Of a stretch of DNA of 24,497 bases, positions 1 to 8,040 are shown piece by piece; the stretch's first letter is position 1; every line of letters begins with the position of its first letter. This stretch comes from Firm-04 sp045627405 (GTDB lineage Bacteria; Bacillota; Clostridia; Oscillospirales; Ruminococcaceae), in contig JAZQNP010000095.1 in assembly GCA_045627405.1 (NCBI GenBank), forward strand, positions 1 through 24,497, in the 5' to 3' direction. Below the pieces are notes generated by a model. It had not been told where the DNA came from. It ran no database searches and saw only the letters and a program-made list of their open reading frames with translations. The position numbers and the translations under genes are program-made.

Positions 1-1
1 A

Positions 2-77
2 TGGCAGGGGCAGAAGGAATCGAACCCTCGGCACGCGGATTTGGAGTCCGCTGCTCTACCAGCTGAGCTATACCCCT
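2..77 (-). tRNA. trnW: tRNA-Trp (anticodon CCA)
   Basis: Read on the minus strand this is a 76-nt cloverleaf. The acceptor stem AGGGGTA pairs with TGCCCCT (one G-U pair). The D-arm contains AGCTCAGCTGGTAGAGC, the anticodon loop is CTCCAAA in a GCGGA/TCCGC stem giving anticodon CCA, and the T-loop is GGTTCGATTCC. The discriminator base is G and the 3' CCA is encoded in the DNA. It decodes UGG. A perfect consensus promoter lies just upstream of it. Confidence 0.96.
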
Positions 78-88
78 ACGACTTATCT

Positions 89-117
89 ATTATATCACAG
101 ATGGAAGCACTTGTCAA
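89..117 (-). promoter_or_regulatory. Sigma-A promoter of tRNA-Trp
   Basis: On the minus strand TTGACA (112-117) and TATAAT (89-94) are both perfect and separated by 17 nt. The spacer ends in TGA, so the -10 is also extended. Transcription should start only a few bases before the tRNA 5' end at 77. The string GTGATATAAT recurs at the mreB and mannanase promoters. Confidence 0.9.
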
Positions 118-164
118 GGGGAAGGCAAAATTTTTTTAGAAGGCAGAAATTTCCGCATACATTC

Positions 165-193
165 TTGCAAAATAATAAAAAATAATATATAAT
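165..193 (+). promoter_or_regulatory. Promoter of the ABC exporter operon
   Basis: TTGCAA (165-170) and a perfect TATAAT (188-193) are separated by 17 nt. A start near 200 gives a short leader, and AGGAGG at 212-217 lies 7 nt before the TTG start. The promoter is divergent from the tRNA-Trp promoter, and the two -35 boxes are about 50 bp apart. Confidence 0.8.
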
Positions 194-224
194 GTAGTAG
201 AATTCGGGCGAAGGAGGAAAAAGG

Positions 225-1964
225 TTGATCCTGAAATATGTAAAAAAGTACTGGCTGTTTGCGATACTGGCATCTGCATTCATGGTACTGGAAGTTTATG
301 TTGATCTTTACCAGCCGCGCATGATGGAGGAGATTGTCAACAACGGCATTCTGGGGCTGAACAACGGCGGCGCGGCAGACATCGGCATTGTGACGAAGAC
401 CGGCATCCTGATGATTCTGATTGTGATTGCAGGCGGCATCTGCGGAATCCTGAGCGGTGTCTGCACAAATATGTGCAGTCAGAATTTCGGAAATGACATC
501 CGAAAGGATGCGTTTTCGAGAATCATGCATTTTTCGTTTTCGCAGACCGATGATTTTTCGGTCGGCTCCCTGATCACGCGCACGACGGGCGATGTATCGC
601 AGGTGCAGAACATGGTATCGCAGATGATCCGCGGCTGTGTACGGTGCGGGATGTTTTTCATTGCCGGCAGTGTTGCACTGCTGTCTCTGGCGGTTGATTT
701 CGGCACAGTGATTCTGATTGCACTGCCGCTGATTCTGGCAGAGATCGCCTTTGTGGTCTGGAAGACCACGCCGCTGTTCGGCGTGTTGCAGCAGCGGCTT
801 GACCGGATGAACACGGTCATTCAGGAGAATGTCGCAGGTGCGCGGGTTGTCAAGGCGTTTGTACAGGAGGAGCGGGAATCCAAGCGGTTCGGGCAGAGCA
901 ATGCCGATCTGGTGGATACGCAGTTCCGCGTACTGATTCTGATGTCCTACATGCGTCCGGTTATGAACATTGTACTGAACCTGGCGACGGCTGCGGTGAT
1001 CTATATCGGCGGAATCCGCGCAGAGGCAGGCAGCATGGCTCCCGGTACGATCATGGCGGCAATTACATACCTCTCTCAGATTCTGAACGGCATGATGATG
1101 CTTGCGATGATTTTCCAGACCGTGACACGCGGCATGACTTCATCGAAGCGTCTGAAAGAGATTCTTTACGCAGAGCCGCCGATTCAGGACGGGAGCGGCA
1201 CAGTGCCGGAGGATCTGGGGACGGTTGAATTTCGCAATGTATCGTTCCGGTATCCGGAACAGTCTGCGGAGACACTGCACAATATCACGCTGTCGGTCGG
1301 CAAGGGAGAAACGCTGGCGGTCATCGGTGAGACGGGATGCGGCAAAAGCTCGCTGGTCAACCTGATTCCGCGGTTTTATGATGTCACGGACGGAACTGTG
1401 CTGGTAGACGGCATGGACGTGCGGGAGTATCCGCTGGAAGCACTGCGCAGTAAGATCGCGTTTGTCCTGCAAAAGAGTGAGCTGTTCAGCACCACCATCC
1501 GCGAGAACATTGCGTTAGGCTGCGACGATGCAACAGAAGAAGACATCCGTGCAGCAGCGGCAGCGGCACAGGCAGACAGCTTCATCACGGAGCAGCCGCA
1601 GCAGTACGATACGCCGGTCACAGAGTCGGGCATGAGCCTCTCGGGCGGACAGCGGCAGCGCATTGCAATCAGCCGCGCTCTGGTCCGGAACGCAGAGATT
1701 CTGATTCTGGATGACGCAACCAGCGCGCTCGATTTCAAAACGGAGGCGGCATTACAGGATGCCCTGCGCCGCGACTACGCACAGACAACAAAAATCATCA
1801 TCGCGCAGCGTATTTCTTCTGTGCAGCATGCAGACCGCATTGCGGTACTGGAAAACGGCGCAGTTGCAGCCTGCGACACACATGAAAACCTGCTGGCATC
1901 GTGTGCGGTGTATCAGGAGATTTACCGTTCACAGCTCAAAAAGGGGGCGGATGACAATGGCTGA
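225..1964 (+). CDS. Heterodimeric ABC exporter, degenerate-site subunit
   Basis: Type IV (B-family) half-transporter of 579 residues: a six-helix membrane domain (about 1-310) followed by a nucleotide-binding domain (about 330-570). Walker A is GETGCGKSS (368-376) and the signature LSGGQ (472-476) is intact. Walker B reads ILILDD, with Asp497 where the catalytic Glu is expected, and the switch histidine is Gln in AQRIS (about 528). These substitutions are typical of the non-catalytic site in heterodimeric exporters such as BmrCD, LmrCD and TM287/288. The TTG start is chosen because AGGAGG lies 7 nt upstream and the membrane domain begins there. The 3' end overlaps the next gene. The substrate (drug, lipid or peptide) cannot be read from the sequence. 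Confidence 0.92.
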   Translation: MILKYVKKYWLFAILASAFMVLEVYVDLYQPRMMEEIVNNGILGLNNGGAADIGIVTKTGILMILIVIAGGICGILSGVCTNMCSQNFGNDIRKDAFSRIMHFSFSQTDDFSVGSLITRTTGDVSQVQNMVSQMIRGCVRCGMFFIAGSVALLSLAVDFGTVILIALPLILAEIAFVVWKTTPLFGVLQQRLDRMNTVIQENVAGARVVKAFVQEERESKRFGQSNADLVDTQFRVLILMSYMRPVMNIVLNLATAAVIYIGGIRAEAGSMAPGTIMAAITYLSQILNGMMMLAMIFQTVTRGMTSSKRLKEILYAEPPIQDGSGTVPEDLGTVEFRNVSFRYPEQSAETLHNITLSVGKGETLAVIGETGCGKSSLVNLIPRFYDVTDGTVLVDGMDVREYPLEALRSKIAFVLQKSELFSTTIRENIALGCDDATEEDIRAAAAAAQADSFITEQPQQYDTPVTESGMSLSGGQRQRIAISRALVRNAEILILDDATSALDFKTEAALQDALRRDYAQTTKIIIAQRISSVQHADRIAVLENGAVAACDTHENLLASCAVYQEIYRSQLKKGADDNG

Positions 1965-3780
1965 AAAGTACACATCCAAAACCGTTCAGCAGGGCTTTGC
2001 CAGACGCGGCAGTCCCGGCATGATGGGCGCACCGGTCGAAAAGGCAGAGAACAGCAAACAGACGCTGCGCCGGCTGATGCAGTATTTCCGCGCCGAGATG
2101 AAAGCCGTGATTCTGATGTCGGCAGCGGTGCTGGTCAGCGTTTTGGCATCGGTTTTTGCGCCGAGCTTCCAGAGCACGGCAATCGACCGGATTGTTCAGG
2201 CGCAGTATGACCTTTTGCCGCGCGTGCTGATTACTATGATTGTGCTGTATGTGATTCAGGGCATTGCCACGCTGCTGCAAGGCTATATCAGTGCCTCGCT
2301 CAGTCAGAATGTTGTCAGCCGGCTGCGCACAGAGCTGTTTGAGAAGATTGTGCGCCTGCCGATTTCCTATCTGGATGCCCACTCGCACGGCGATCTGATC
2401 AGCCGCATGACAAATGACGCAGAAAACATATCGGGCATCATCTCCTCGTCGCTGAGTTCGCTGTTTTCGGGCATTCTCACGCTGATCGGCACACTCATCA
2501 TGATGATGTATTACAGTGTGCCATTGGGACTGCTCTCCTGCTCGACCGTGATCCTGACGGTTCTGTTCACGAGCTTCATGTCCAAACACATGCGCCGGTA
2601 CTTTGTCAAGCGGCAGGAGCTGCTCGGCAGCCTGAACGGCACCGTGGAGGAGATGGTCACAAACTACCGCACCATCGCCGCATACAACCGGCAGAATCAG
2701 GTCATCCGGACATTTTCCGGCACGGCAGATCAGCTGACCAAGACCGGTATCATCGCAGAAATCATCTCCAACTGCATGGGACCGGTCATGAATATGCTCG
2801 GCAATGTATCCTTTGTGATTGTTGCGGTGTTCGGCGCGTATTTTGCATTAAAAGGCTACATTACAGTCGGTGTGATTTCGGCGTTCATTGTGTATTCCAA
2901 GCAGTTTTCGCGTCCGATCAACGAGCTTGCGCAGCTCTACGGACAGATTCAGACAGCCATTGCCGGTGCAGAACGCGTATTCTCGATTCTTGATACAGAA
3001 TCGGAGGATTTCAGCGGCGAAAATACAGGCGAAGTACACGGCATCATCGACTTTCGGCATGTGAATTTCTCCTATGTGCCGGAGAAGCGCGTCATTTCCG
3101 ATTTTAACCTGCACATTGAATCGGGCAAAAAGATCGCGCTGGTCGGCTCCACCGGCAGCGGCAAAACAACGATCATCAATCTTCTGATGCGGTTTTATGA
3201 GATTGACAGCGGAGAGATTCTCCTCGACGGCAAAAACATCCGCGACCTTTCACTGGCGCAGCTGCGCGACAGCATCGGCATCGTCTTGCAGGACACCAAG
3301 CTGTTTACCGACACCGTGCGCGCCAACATCGCCTATGCGATGGGCGGGGAAGAAGTGCCGCAGGAAGCATTGGAGCAGGCGGCGGCATTCAGCTATTGCG
3401 ACCGCGTGATTGCGCGTCTGCCGGAGAAATACGATACCATGCTCGGACAAAGTGACGTCAGCCTGTCACAGGGTGAGCAGCAGCTCATTGCCATCGGCAG
3501 AGCATTCCTCTCATACCCACAGATCCTGATTCTGGATGAGGCAACGTCCAGCGTCGATACCCGCACCGAGCAGAACATTCAGAATGCGATGAACAGGCTG
3601 ATGAAAGACCGAACCAGTCTGATTATCGCGCACCGCCTCTCAACGATTCAGGATGCAGATCAGATCATCGTTATGGATCAGGGCAGCATTGTGGAGAGCG
3701 GAACGCATGAGGAACTGCTCGCACGCGGCGGCAAATATCATGCGCTCTACATGACACAGTTTGCAGGACAGGAAACATAA
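1957..3780 (+). CDS. Heterodimeric ABC exporter, catalytic-site partner subunit
   Basis: Half-transporter of 607 residues with a cytoplasmic N-terminal extension of about 45 residues, membrane domain (about 48-330) and nucleotide-binding domain (about 360-600). Walker A is GSTGSGKT (397-404), Walker B ILILDE has the catalytic Glu528, and His559 is present in IIAHR. Its signature is LSQGEQ rather than LSGGQ. The degenerate signature here and the degenerate Walker B of the upstream gene would meet in the same ATP site, which supports one asymmetric dimer. ATG 1957 is preferred over ATG 1951 because the AGGGGG at 1942-1947 lies 9 nt rather than 3 nt away. It overlaps the upstream gene by 8 nt, consistent with translational coupling. 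Confidence 0.92.
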   Translation: MAEKYTSKTVQQGFARRGSPGMMGAPVEKAENSKQTLRRLMQYFRAEMKAVILMSAAVLVSVLASVFAPSFQSTAIDRIVQAQYDLLPRVLITMIVLYVIQGIATLLQGYISASLSQNVVSRLRTELFEKIVRLPISYLDAHSHGDLISRMTNDAENISGIISSSLSSLFSGILTLIGTLIMMMYYSVPLGLLSCSTVILTVLFTSFMSKHMRRYFVKRQELLGSLNGTVEEMVTNYRTIAAYNRQNQVIRTFSGTADQLTKTGIIAEIISNCMGPVMNMLGNVSFVIVAVFGAYFALKGYITVGVISAFIVYSKQFSRPINELAQLYGQIQTAIAGAERVFSILDTESEDFSGENTGEVHGIIDFRHVNFSYVPEKRVISDFNLHIESGKKIALVGSTGSGKTTIINLLMRFYEIDSGEILLDGKNIRDLSLAQLRDSIGIVLQDTKLFTDTVRANIAYAMGGEEVPQEALEQAAAFSYCDRVIARLPEKYDTMLGQSDVSLSQGEQQLIAIGRAFLSYPQILILDEATSSVDTRTEQNIQNAMNRLMKDRTSLIIAHRLSTIQDADQIIVMDQGSIVESGTHEELLARGGKYHALYMTQFAGQET

Positions 3781-3784
3781 GTAA

Positions 3785-3813
3785 GCGGCACCGGAGATCA
3801 GTTCCGGTGCCGC
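3785..3813 (+). terminator. Stem-loop after the ABC operon
   Basis: A perfect 11-bp stem, GCGGCACCGGA (3785-3795) with TCCGGTGCCGC (3803-3813), has a 7-nt loop and begins 5 nt after the stop codon. The following ATTTGC is a poor U-tract, so termination may be partial or the hairpin may protect the 3' end. Confidence 0.65.
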
Positions 3814-3846
3814 ATTTGCAACCGAAAAAAGTTTACGCAAAAAATC

Positions 3847-3892
3847 AAGACAAACTGAAAAAGATATGCTATAATAACATTACGATCGATCG
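3847..3892 (+). promoter_or_regulatory. Promoter and palindrome of the AraC-GGDEF gene
   Basis: AAGACA (3847-3852), a 17-nt spacer and TATAAT (3870-3875) with an extended TGc (3867-3869) form a good sigma-A promoter. The palindrome CGATCGATCG (3883-3892) lies on the expected transcription start and is a candidate operator, possibly autoregulatory (inference). Confidence 0.7.
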
Positions 3893-3925
3893 AACCTGCA
3901 AATCTATCAGGAGGAGGTGCAGACT

Positions 3926-4726
3926 ATGCAGACGAATATTGACCTGTTGGCGGTCAGTCTTTCTGTGATTGAAGAACGCCTCAGCACGCAGTGTAAAACC
4001 GAGGAGGTTGCTGCGGCATGTGCATGTTCCCGTTCCACGCTCGATAAGCTGTATCGTTATGTGTACAACATTTCCGTGCATGACTACATCATTCGCCGGC
4101 GGATGATGAAGGCGGCAAAGCTGCTGTCCTCACAGCCGGAAATGTCGATTCTGGACATCGCGCTGGAATGCGGATACAACTCTCACGAAGCATTCACACG
4201 CGCATTCCGGAGCGTCTGGGCGGCTGCCCCCTCAGAATTCAAAGGCAAAGCGTTTCCGGAGATGTATCCGAAGCTCTCTGCCCATACCGTAGAAGGAGAT
4301 GCATATATCATGACTAGAAAGCATTTTGATATTACAGAGCTGTACAATTATTTCCGGCAAAGAGAAAACTGCTGGTTCATCTGCTGTGACATCCGCGGTC
4401 TGGTTCCGATCAATGAAATCAGCAACAAAGCAGGTGATCTTGCAATCCTGACCGCGCTCACCCGCATGAATGAAGCCGCAGGAGAAGAGGATCTCGTCAT
4501 CCGCATCGGCGGAGATGAATTCTGCATCCTGACGGCAGTGCCGGACGAAGCCTATGCAGATCAGATCATGCAGAACATCGCCGCACGAAACGGCGAAGCA
4601 TTCTGCTATGAGGGACAAGAGATTTCGCTTTCGCTCTCGGTGAGCAAAACGCAGGTCGATCTGCATACACCGAAGTATGATGCGCTGTTTTCCGCTCTGC
4701 ACCAATCCATTCGTGAATCCAAATAA
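3926..4726 (+). CDS. AraC-type DNA-binding protein fused to a GGDEF domain
   Basis: Two domains in 266 residues. Residues about 15-107 form an AraC/XylS helix-turn-helix pair: the first helix-turn-helix is around ACACSRSTLDKLYR, and the second carries the family hallmark ILDIALECGYNSHEAFTRAF. Residues about 145-262 resemble a compact GGDEF domain: DIRGLVPIN (Asp155 as metal ligand), KAGD, then IRIGGDEFCIL with GGDEF at 195-199. The RxxD inhibitory site expected five residues before GGDEF reads GEED, so product inhibition is probably absent. ATG 3926 is preferred over the in-frame GTG 3917, which lies inside the ribosome binding site GGAGGAGG. AraC proteins usually carry a ligand domain at the N-terminus, so a C-terminal GGDEF is unusual. 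Whether it makes or only senses a nucleotide is unknown. Confidence 0.82.
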   Translation: MQTNIDLLAVSLSVIEERLSTQCKTEEVAAACACSRSTLDKLYRYVYNISVHDYIIRRRMMKAAKLLSSQPEMSILDIALECGYNSHEAFTRAFRSVWAAAPSEFKGKAFPEMYPKLSAHTVEGDAYIMTRKHFDITELYNYFRQRENCWFICCDIRGLVPINEISNKAGDLAILTALTRMNEAAGEEDLVIRIGGDEFCILTAVPDEAYADQIMQNIAARNGEAFCYEGQEISLSLSVSKTQVDLHTPKYDALFSALHQSIRESK

Positions 4727-4740
4727 GCAAAAAACAGCAA

Positions 4741-4778
4741 CCGGCAGCACAGTTTGAATCCTGTGCTGTCGGCCTTTT
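4741..4778. terminator. Terminator between convergent genes
   Basis: A 12-bp stem, CCGGCAGCACAG (4741-4752) with CTGTGCTGTCGG (4761-4772), contains one G-T pair and has an 8-nt loop. CCTTTTC follows on the plus strand, and an A-rich tract precedes it, giving a T-rich tract on the minus strand (4729-4736). It can serve both the AraC-GGDEF gene and the rhomboid gene. Confidence 0.75.
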
Positions 4779-4800
4779 CACTGTCCGGTCAGCAAACCGT

Positions 4801-5391
4801 TCACGCTTCCTTGCCGCCGGACTTGGTGATTGCCCAGCCGAAAACCGTCCCGCATAGACCGCCGATGATATGTCCCATCTGCGAAATATTGTCATCGGGG
4901 GAAGCGATGCCGGCAGCAATCTCGCCGCTGAGATAAATAATCGCCACGAGAATCAGCGTGATCGGAATGCGCCCTTTCTGATAATTGGCAAAGGAGCTGA
5001 GCAAAATCAGCATGAATGCGATGCCGCTTGCACCGAGCAGCGCGGTATGGGGAAAGAAGACAACCTGAATCAGCGCAGTGACAATCGCCGTCATCGCCAT
5101 CATCTTGACAAGCGGCTTGCTGCCGTATTTTTCTTCCAGCATCGGTCCGACCAGCAGAATCACGGTGAAATTATTGATAAAATGCGAGTAGCTTGCATGA
5201 CCGAAAACATAGGTAATCAGCCGGACATACTGCATCGGATCGAGCAGCTTTGAGCGATAGACCGAAAAGATATGGGCATTGGTCCAGCCGTTTGTCAGCA
5301 GATTCAGCAGCAGCACGCCTGCCGAAATCAGAGCAAAGGACAAAATCACAGGCGCATTGTATTGGAATTTTGCAAAGAGCTTCTTGAACAT
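4801..5391 (-). CDS. Rhomboid-family intramembrane serine protease
   Basis: The 196-residue polytopic membrane protein has about six hydrophobic segments, the minimal bacterial rhomboid core. The catalytic serine is Ser122 in GASG (120-123) and the histidine partner is His174 in QMGHIIGG. HFINN (70-74) is the helix-2 histidine/asparagine motif. It would cleave transmembrane segments of other proteins inside the membrane. CCTCC at 5399-5403 is its ribosome binding site, 7 nt before ATG. It lies directly downstream of the GH26 mannanase on the same strand. A strong terminator separates them, and no promoter is visible in the 10 nt between terminator and ribosome binding site. Confidence 0.92.
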   Translation of the reverse strand: MFKKLFAKFQYNAPVILSFALISAGVLLLNLLTNGWTNAHIFSVYRSKLLDPMQYVRLITYVFGHASYSHFINNFTVILLVGPMLEEKYGSKPLVKMMAMTAIVTALIQVVFFPHTALLGASGIAFMLILLSSFANYQKGRIPITLILVAIIYLSGEIAAGIASPDDNISQMGHIIGGLCGTVFGWAITKSGGKEA

Positions 5392-5413
5392 ATCGCATCC
5401 TCCGTCATCATGG

Positions 5414-5451
5414 AAAAAGCAGCGGCAGCCTGCGCGGGGTGCCGCTGCTTT
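5414..5451 (-). terminator. Intrinsic terminator of the GH26 mannanase gene
   Basis: On the minus strand AAAGCAGCGGCA pairs with TGCCGCTGCTTT around a 12-nt loop and is followed by a T-tract (complement of 5414-5418). The T-tract ends about 10 nt before the rhomboid ribosome binding site, so rhomboid expression may depend on read-through or on a promoter inside the mannanase gene. Confidence 0.85.
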
Positions 5452-5472
5452 GCAGCATGTTTTCGGGAAGCA

Positions 5473-7704
5473 TCAGAGCTTCACGGAACCGCTGATTGCT
5501 TTGAGAATCAGAAGGAGATCCCCGCTGCCCAGACCTGCCGTATCGTCAACATCACCGTTTGTGCTGCCCTGCACGGTGAGCTGCACATTGCCGGCGATGG
5601 CGCGTGCCAGCATAACCGCATCCGCAAGCTCCACTGCGCCGTTGCAGTCCACGTCGCCGCGGAGAATTCCGCTGCTTCCGGCAGTTGTTGTCGTCGTAGT
5701 GGTCGTCGTTGTTGTTGTTTTGGTGGTCACGCTGCTTGTCGTGCCGCCGTTATTGACCAGCAGATAATCAAACCAGATCCAGCCCTCCACGGTAGAAAGC
5801 GTGATGGTATTGGTGCCTGCTTTCAGATCCACTGTAATCGGTTCACATTCCGTGAAGGTAATCGTCATCGGGAAGAGTACATCCGCAGCTTTTTGACCGT
5901 TGACATAAATCGCCTCTGTCTTGCCCGCGTTCTCATACTGCTGCTGATAGGAATAGACGAGCGAATAGGTACCCGCCTGATCGACAGTGACCGTCTGCTC
6001 GATGGCATCGCCCTCCCCTTTGAGGAACACATAGGCTCCGCCGGAGCAGTATTTGTAGCTGATGGTCTCCGTGCCGCCGCCGCTGAGCGTGATCTTGCCG
6101 TCCTCGCACTCATATGCGCCGTCCACATCCCAGCTCCCGCCGTTTCCGCGCGGATAGCCGTAGAGATCGTTCGGCAGTTCATTCAGCGTGATGACATAAT
6201 CGCTGTTATAGAGCGTATTGAGCTTATCTGCGCTGTTGTGCGCATCGCTGTTGCCGTCGAAGTACCACGGGCAGAAGTAGAGCCACCATGCGCCCTCATT
6301 GACCATATGATTGATTGCAGGGATGGTATCACATTCTGCGAGCGCGACCATCTTGGTATCATCGGTATCCCCGACCAGCGTCAGGAACACGGAAGTCGCA
6401 GCATCATCGCCCCAGTGATACGGAGAGCCCTCGTATTTGTCGTATGCGACAATATCCACATATTCATCGCCCGGATACCATTCAAAGGAATTGTCCAGCT
6501 CATAGAGATTGATTTCCCAGATGATATTGTGCAGACCGTAATCCTCGGTCAGCATGTTGTAGAAGAGTCTCCAAAGCTGCTTGTAGACTTCCGGACCGCG
6601 GTCGCCCCACCAGAACCAGGAAGTACCGTCGCCGTATCTACCGTAGTTGCCCTGTGCCTCGTGCAGCGGGCGGAGAATGATCGGCACGTCTGCATCCTGC
6701 AAGATTTGGAGCTGCTCTGCGAGATCCGCAACCGCCAGTTCAAAATACTGCCGCTCCTTGGTACCTTTCGTCAGGATATTCTCGGTGTTGAACGAGCTGC
6801 CGGATGCCTGATAGTTTTTGTAGGTGCAGTCCTTCCAGTCCAGCGTGTCACCGATCTCATAGCTTGTAAAATTGATCGGCACATTGATATGCCAGCTTGC
6901 GGTTGCGATGCCGCCGCGCTTTGTGACCCATTGCAGGATTCTGCCGGTTGTGCCGTCCTCCCAGCCGTAAAGCGGGTTATAGTTCATGAAATCAAAACCG
7001 CGGATGGCAGGATACTGTCCGGTTGTGTCATAGAGATACTCAAACTCCACCTCGGTATCGCCGTTGTGACCGCTGCCGTAGACCTCCTGCTGTCCGGAGA
7101 TGATCTGACTGCCGTACACACCGGTCAGATAGGACATCAGAGCTTTTGTCTCAGAGGTCGCTTTGGTGTCGCAGGTCGCACTCGAAATGTTCAGATCAGG
7201 CATTTTTGCCAGACCGAATGCAACGGAATCATAGAGCATAAAGCCCCAGCTTCCGGATGCACCGATTTCGATGGTATGCTTTCCCTTTTCGAGATAGAAG
7301 AAGCCCCAGTTCACATCGGTCCAGTCAGAGGCAAGCGCGATGGTCTGAGACGTCACCTGCTCTCCGTCAATGGCTACGGTTTGGAGGCGGTCGCCCAGAT
7401 AGCTCAGGCAGCGGCAGGTCAGCTCATACATTGTGCTTTCAGTCAGCGTCACATCAAAACTGACGCCGCCGGCATTGCCCGCCCAGACAAATCCGGTTCC
7501 CGTATAGCCCGGATACTCCGTACCATAGACAGATGTCGCGACCTGTGCGCCCTCAGTAACGGTGAGATCCTCTGCTTCGGAGCTGACGAGAACCTTGGTC
7601 ATCTCTGCCGTGGCGACGATTCCGGCAGGCATCGCACCGCTGACAGATGCGGCAAGTGCCATCGCAGAGAGACCGGCAGTGAGCCGGAATTTTGTTTTTC
7701 TCAT
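5473..7704 (-). CDS. Secreted GH26 beta-mannanase with two CBM35-like modules and a dockerin
   Basis: A cellulosomal enzyme of 743 residues. Modules in order: signal peptide (about 1-33), CBM35-like beta-sandwich (about 38-165), GH26 catalytic domain (about 180-510), second CBM35-like module (about 525-652, ending in WIWFDYLLV), Thr-rich linker (about 655-676) and type I dockerin (about 682-743). The likely acid/base is Glu349 in RPLHEAQG, followed by the family SWFWWG. The likely nucleophile is Glu457 in ALAECD. It should hydrolyse internal beta-1,4-mannosidic bonds outside the cell while bound to a scaffoldin cohesin. The first dockerin repeat is DVDCNGAVELAD and the second is DVDDTAGLGSGD, where position 5 is Thr instead of Asn or Asp. 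CTCCCCCTC (7710-7718) is the ribosome binding site complement. Another GH26 specificity is possible. Confidence 0.9.
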   Translation of the reverse strand: MRKTKFRLTAGLSAMALAASVSGAMPAGIVATAEMTKVLVSSEAEDLTVTEGAQVATSVYGTEYPGYTGTGFVWAGNAGGVSFDVTLTESTMYELTCRCLSYLGDRLQTVAIDGEQVTSQTIALASDWTDVNWGFFYLEKGKHTIEIGASGSWGFMLYDSVAFGLAKMPDLNISSATCDTKATSETKALMSYLTGVYGSQIISGQQEVYGSGHNGDTEVEFEYLYDTTGQYPAIRGFDFMNYNPLYGWEDGTTGRILQWVTKRGGIATASWHINVPINFTSYEIGDTLDWKDCTYKNYQASGSSFNTENILTKGTKERQYFELAVADLAEQLQILQDADVPIILRPLHEAQGNYGRYGDGTSWFWWGDRGPEVYKQLWRLFYNMLTEDYGLHNIIWEINLYELDNSFEWYPGDEYVDIVAYDKYEGSPYHWGDDAATSVFLTLVGDTDDTKMVALAECDTIPAINHMVNEGAWWLYFCPWYFDGNSDAHNSADKLNTLYNSDYVITLNELPNDLYGYPRGNGGSWDVDGAYECEDGKITLSGGGTETISYKYCSGGAYVFLKGEGDAIEQTVTVDQAGTYSLVYSYQQQYENAGKTEAIYVNGQKAADVLFPMTITFTECEPITVDLKAGTNTITLSTVEGWIWFDYLLVNNGGTTSSVTTKTTTTTTTTTTTTAGSSGILRGDVDCNGAVELADAVMLARAIAGNVQLTVQGSTNGDVDDTAGLGSGDLLLILKAISGSVKL

Positions 7705-7792
7705 AGTAACTCCCCCTCTTTTTTCAGTTTACGGTAAGTACAACAGCGTGCAAGTGTGCAGCACGCGTCATGCTGCCGCATGTCCGTAAAAT

Positions 7793-7830
7793 GGTACTAT
7801 AATTATATCACGCTGTTTGGAAAATTGCAA
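7793..7830 (-). promoter_or_regulatory. Promoter of the GH26 mannanase gene
   Basis: On the minus strand TTGCAA (7825-7830), a 17-nt spacer and TATAAT (7802-7807) with extended TGA form a strong promoter. The -35 is identical to that of the ABC operon. The segment GTGATATAATTATAGTACC (7793-7811) closely matches the GH9-1 promoter at 9381-9399. The leader of about 90 nt contains a small hairpin, GCAGCA/TGCTGC (around 7758-7776). Confidence 0.78.
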
Positions 7831-7927
7831 GCATTTTGCAGAACAAGGAGCTTTTTTGACTAAAAGCCCAAAGAAAAAGCGATGAAACATATTTTTAATT
7901 GGCGGATGTGACAGATTGTTTTTATGT

Positions 7928-7965
7928 GAAAAGAGCGCAGAGCCTGACGGAATCGGACTCTGCGC
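7928..7965 (-). terminator. Terminator of mreB
   Basis: On the minus strand GCGCAGAGTC pairs with GGCTCTGCGC (10 bp, one G-U pair) around an 11-nt loop, followed by TCTTTTC. It lies about 75 nt after the mreB stop codon. Confidence 0.75.
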
Positions 7966-8040
7966 ATATCGTTTGATTTTGTTTGCAAGCACTGCATGTC
8001 AGGTCTTGAAAAGCAGAGTGATCCGGCAAGCGGCAGACCG

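Larger units (their letters stand above)
7705..8040. other. Intergenic region between mannanase and mreB
   Basis: This 336-nt stretch holds the mannanase leader and promoter (7705-7830) and the mreB terminator (7928-7965). The remaining AT-rich part (7831-7927) and 7966-8040 show no convincing ORF with a ribosome binding site and no RNA fold that I recognise. Confidence 0.6.

Noticed and set aside
1711..1956. Upstream extension of the second ABC subunit
   Set aside because: It lies inside the end of the first subunit, in another frame. ATG 1957 with a ribosome binding site gives the normal family length.
5272..7737. Plus-strand open frame of 821 codons opposite the mannanase
   Set aside because: It is antisense to a clear GH26-dockerin gene, has no ribosome binding site or protein-like pattern (rich in Cys, His and Arg), and arises from the codon bias of the real gene.
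7705..7795. Riboswitch in the mannanase leader
   Set aside because: Only a short hairpin is seen and no known aptamer core is recognisable.
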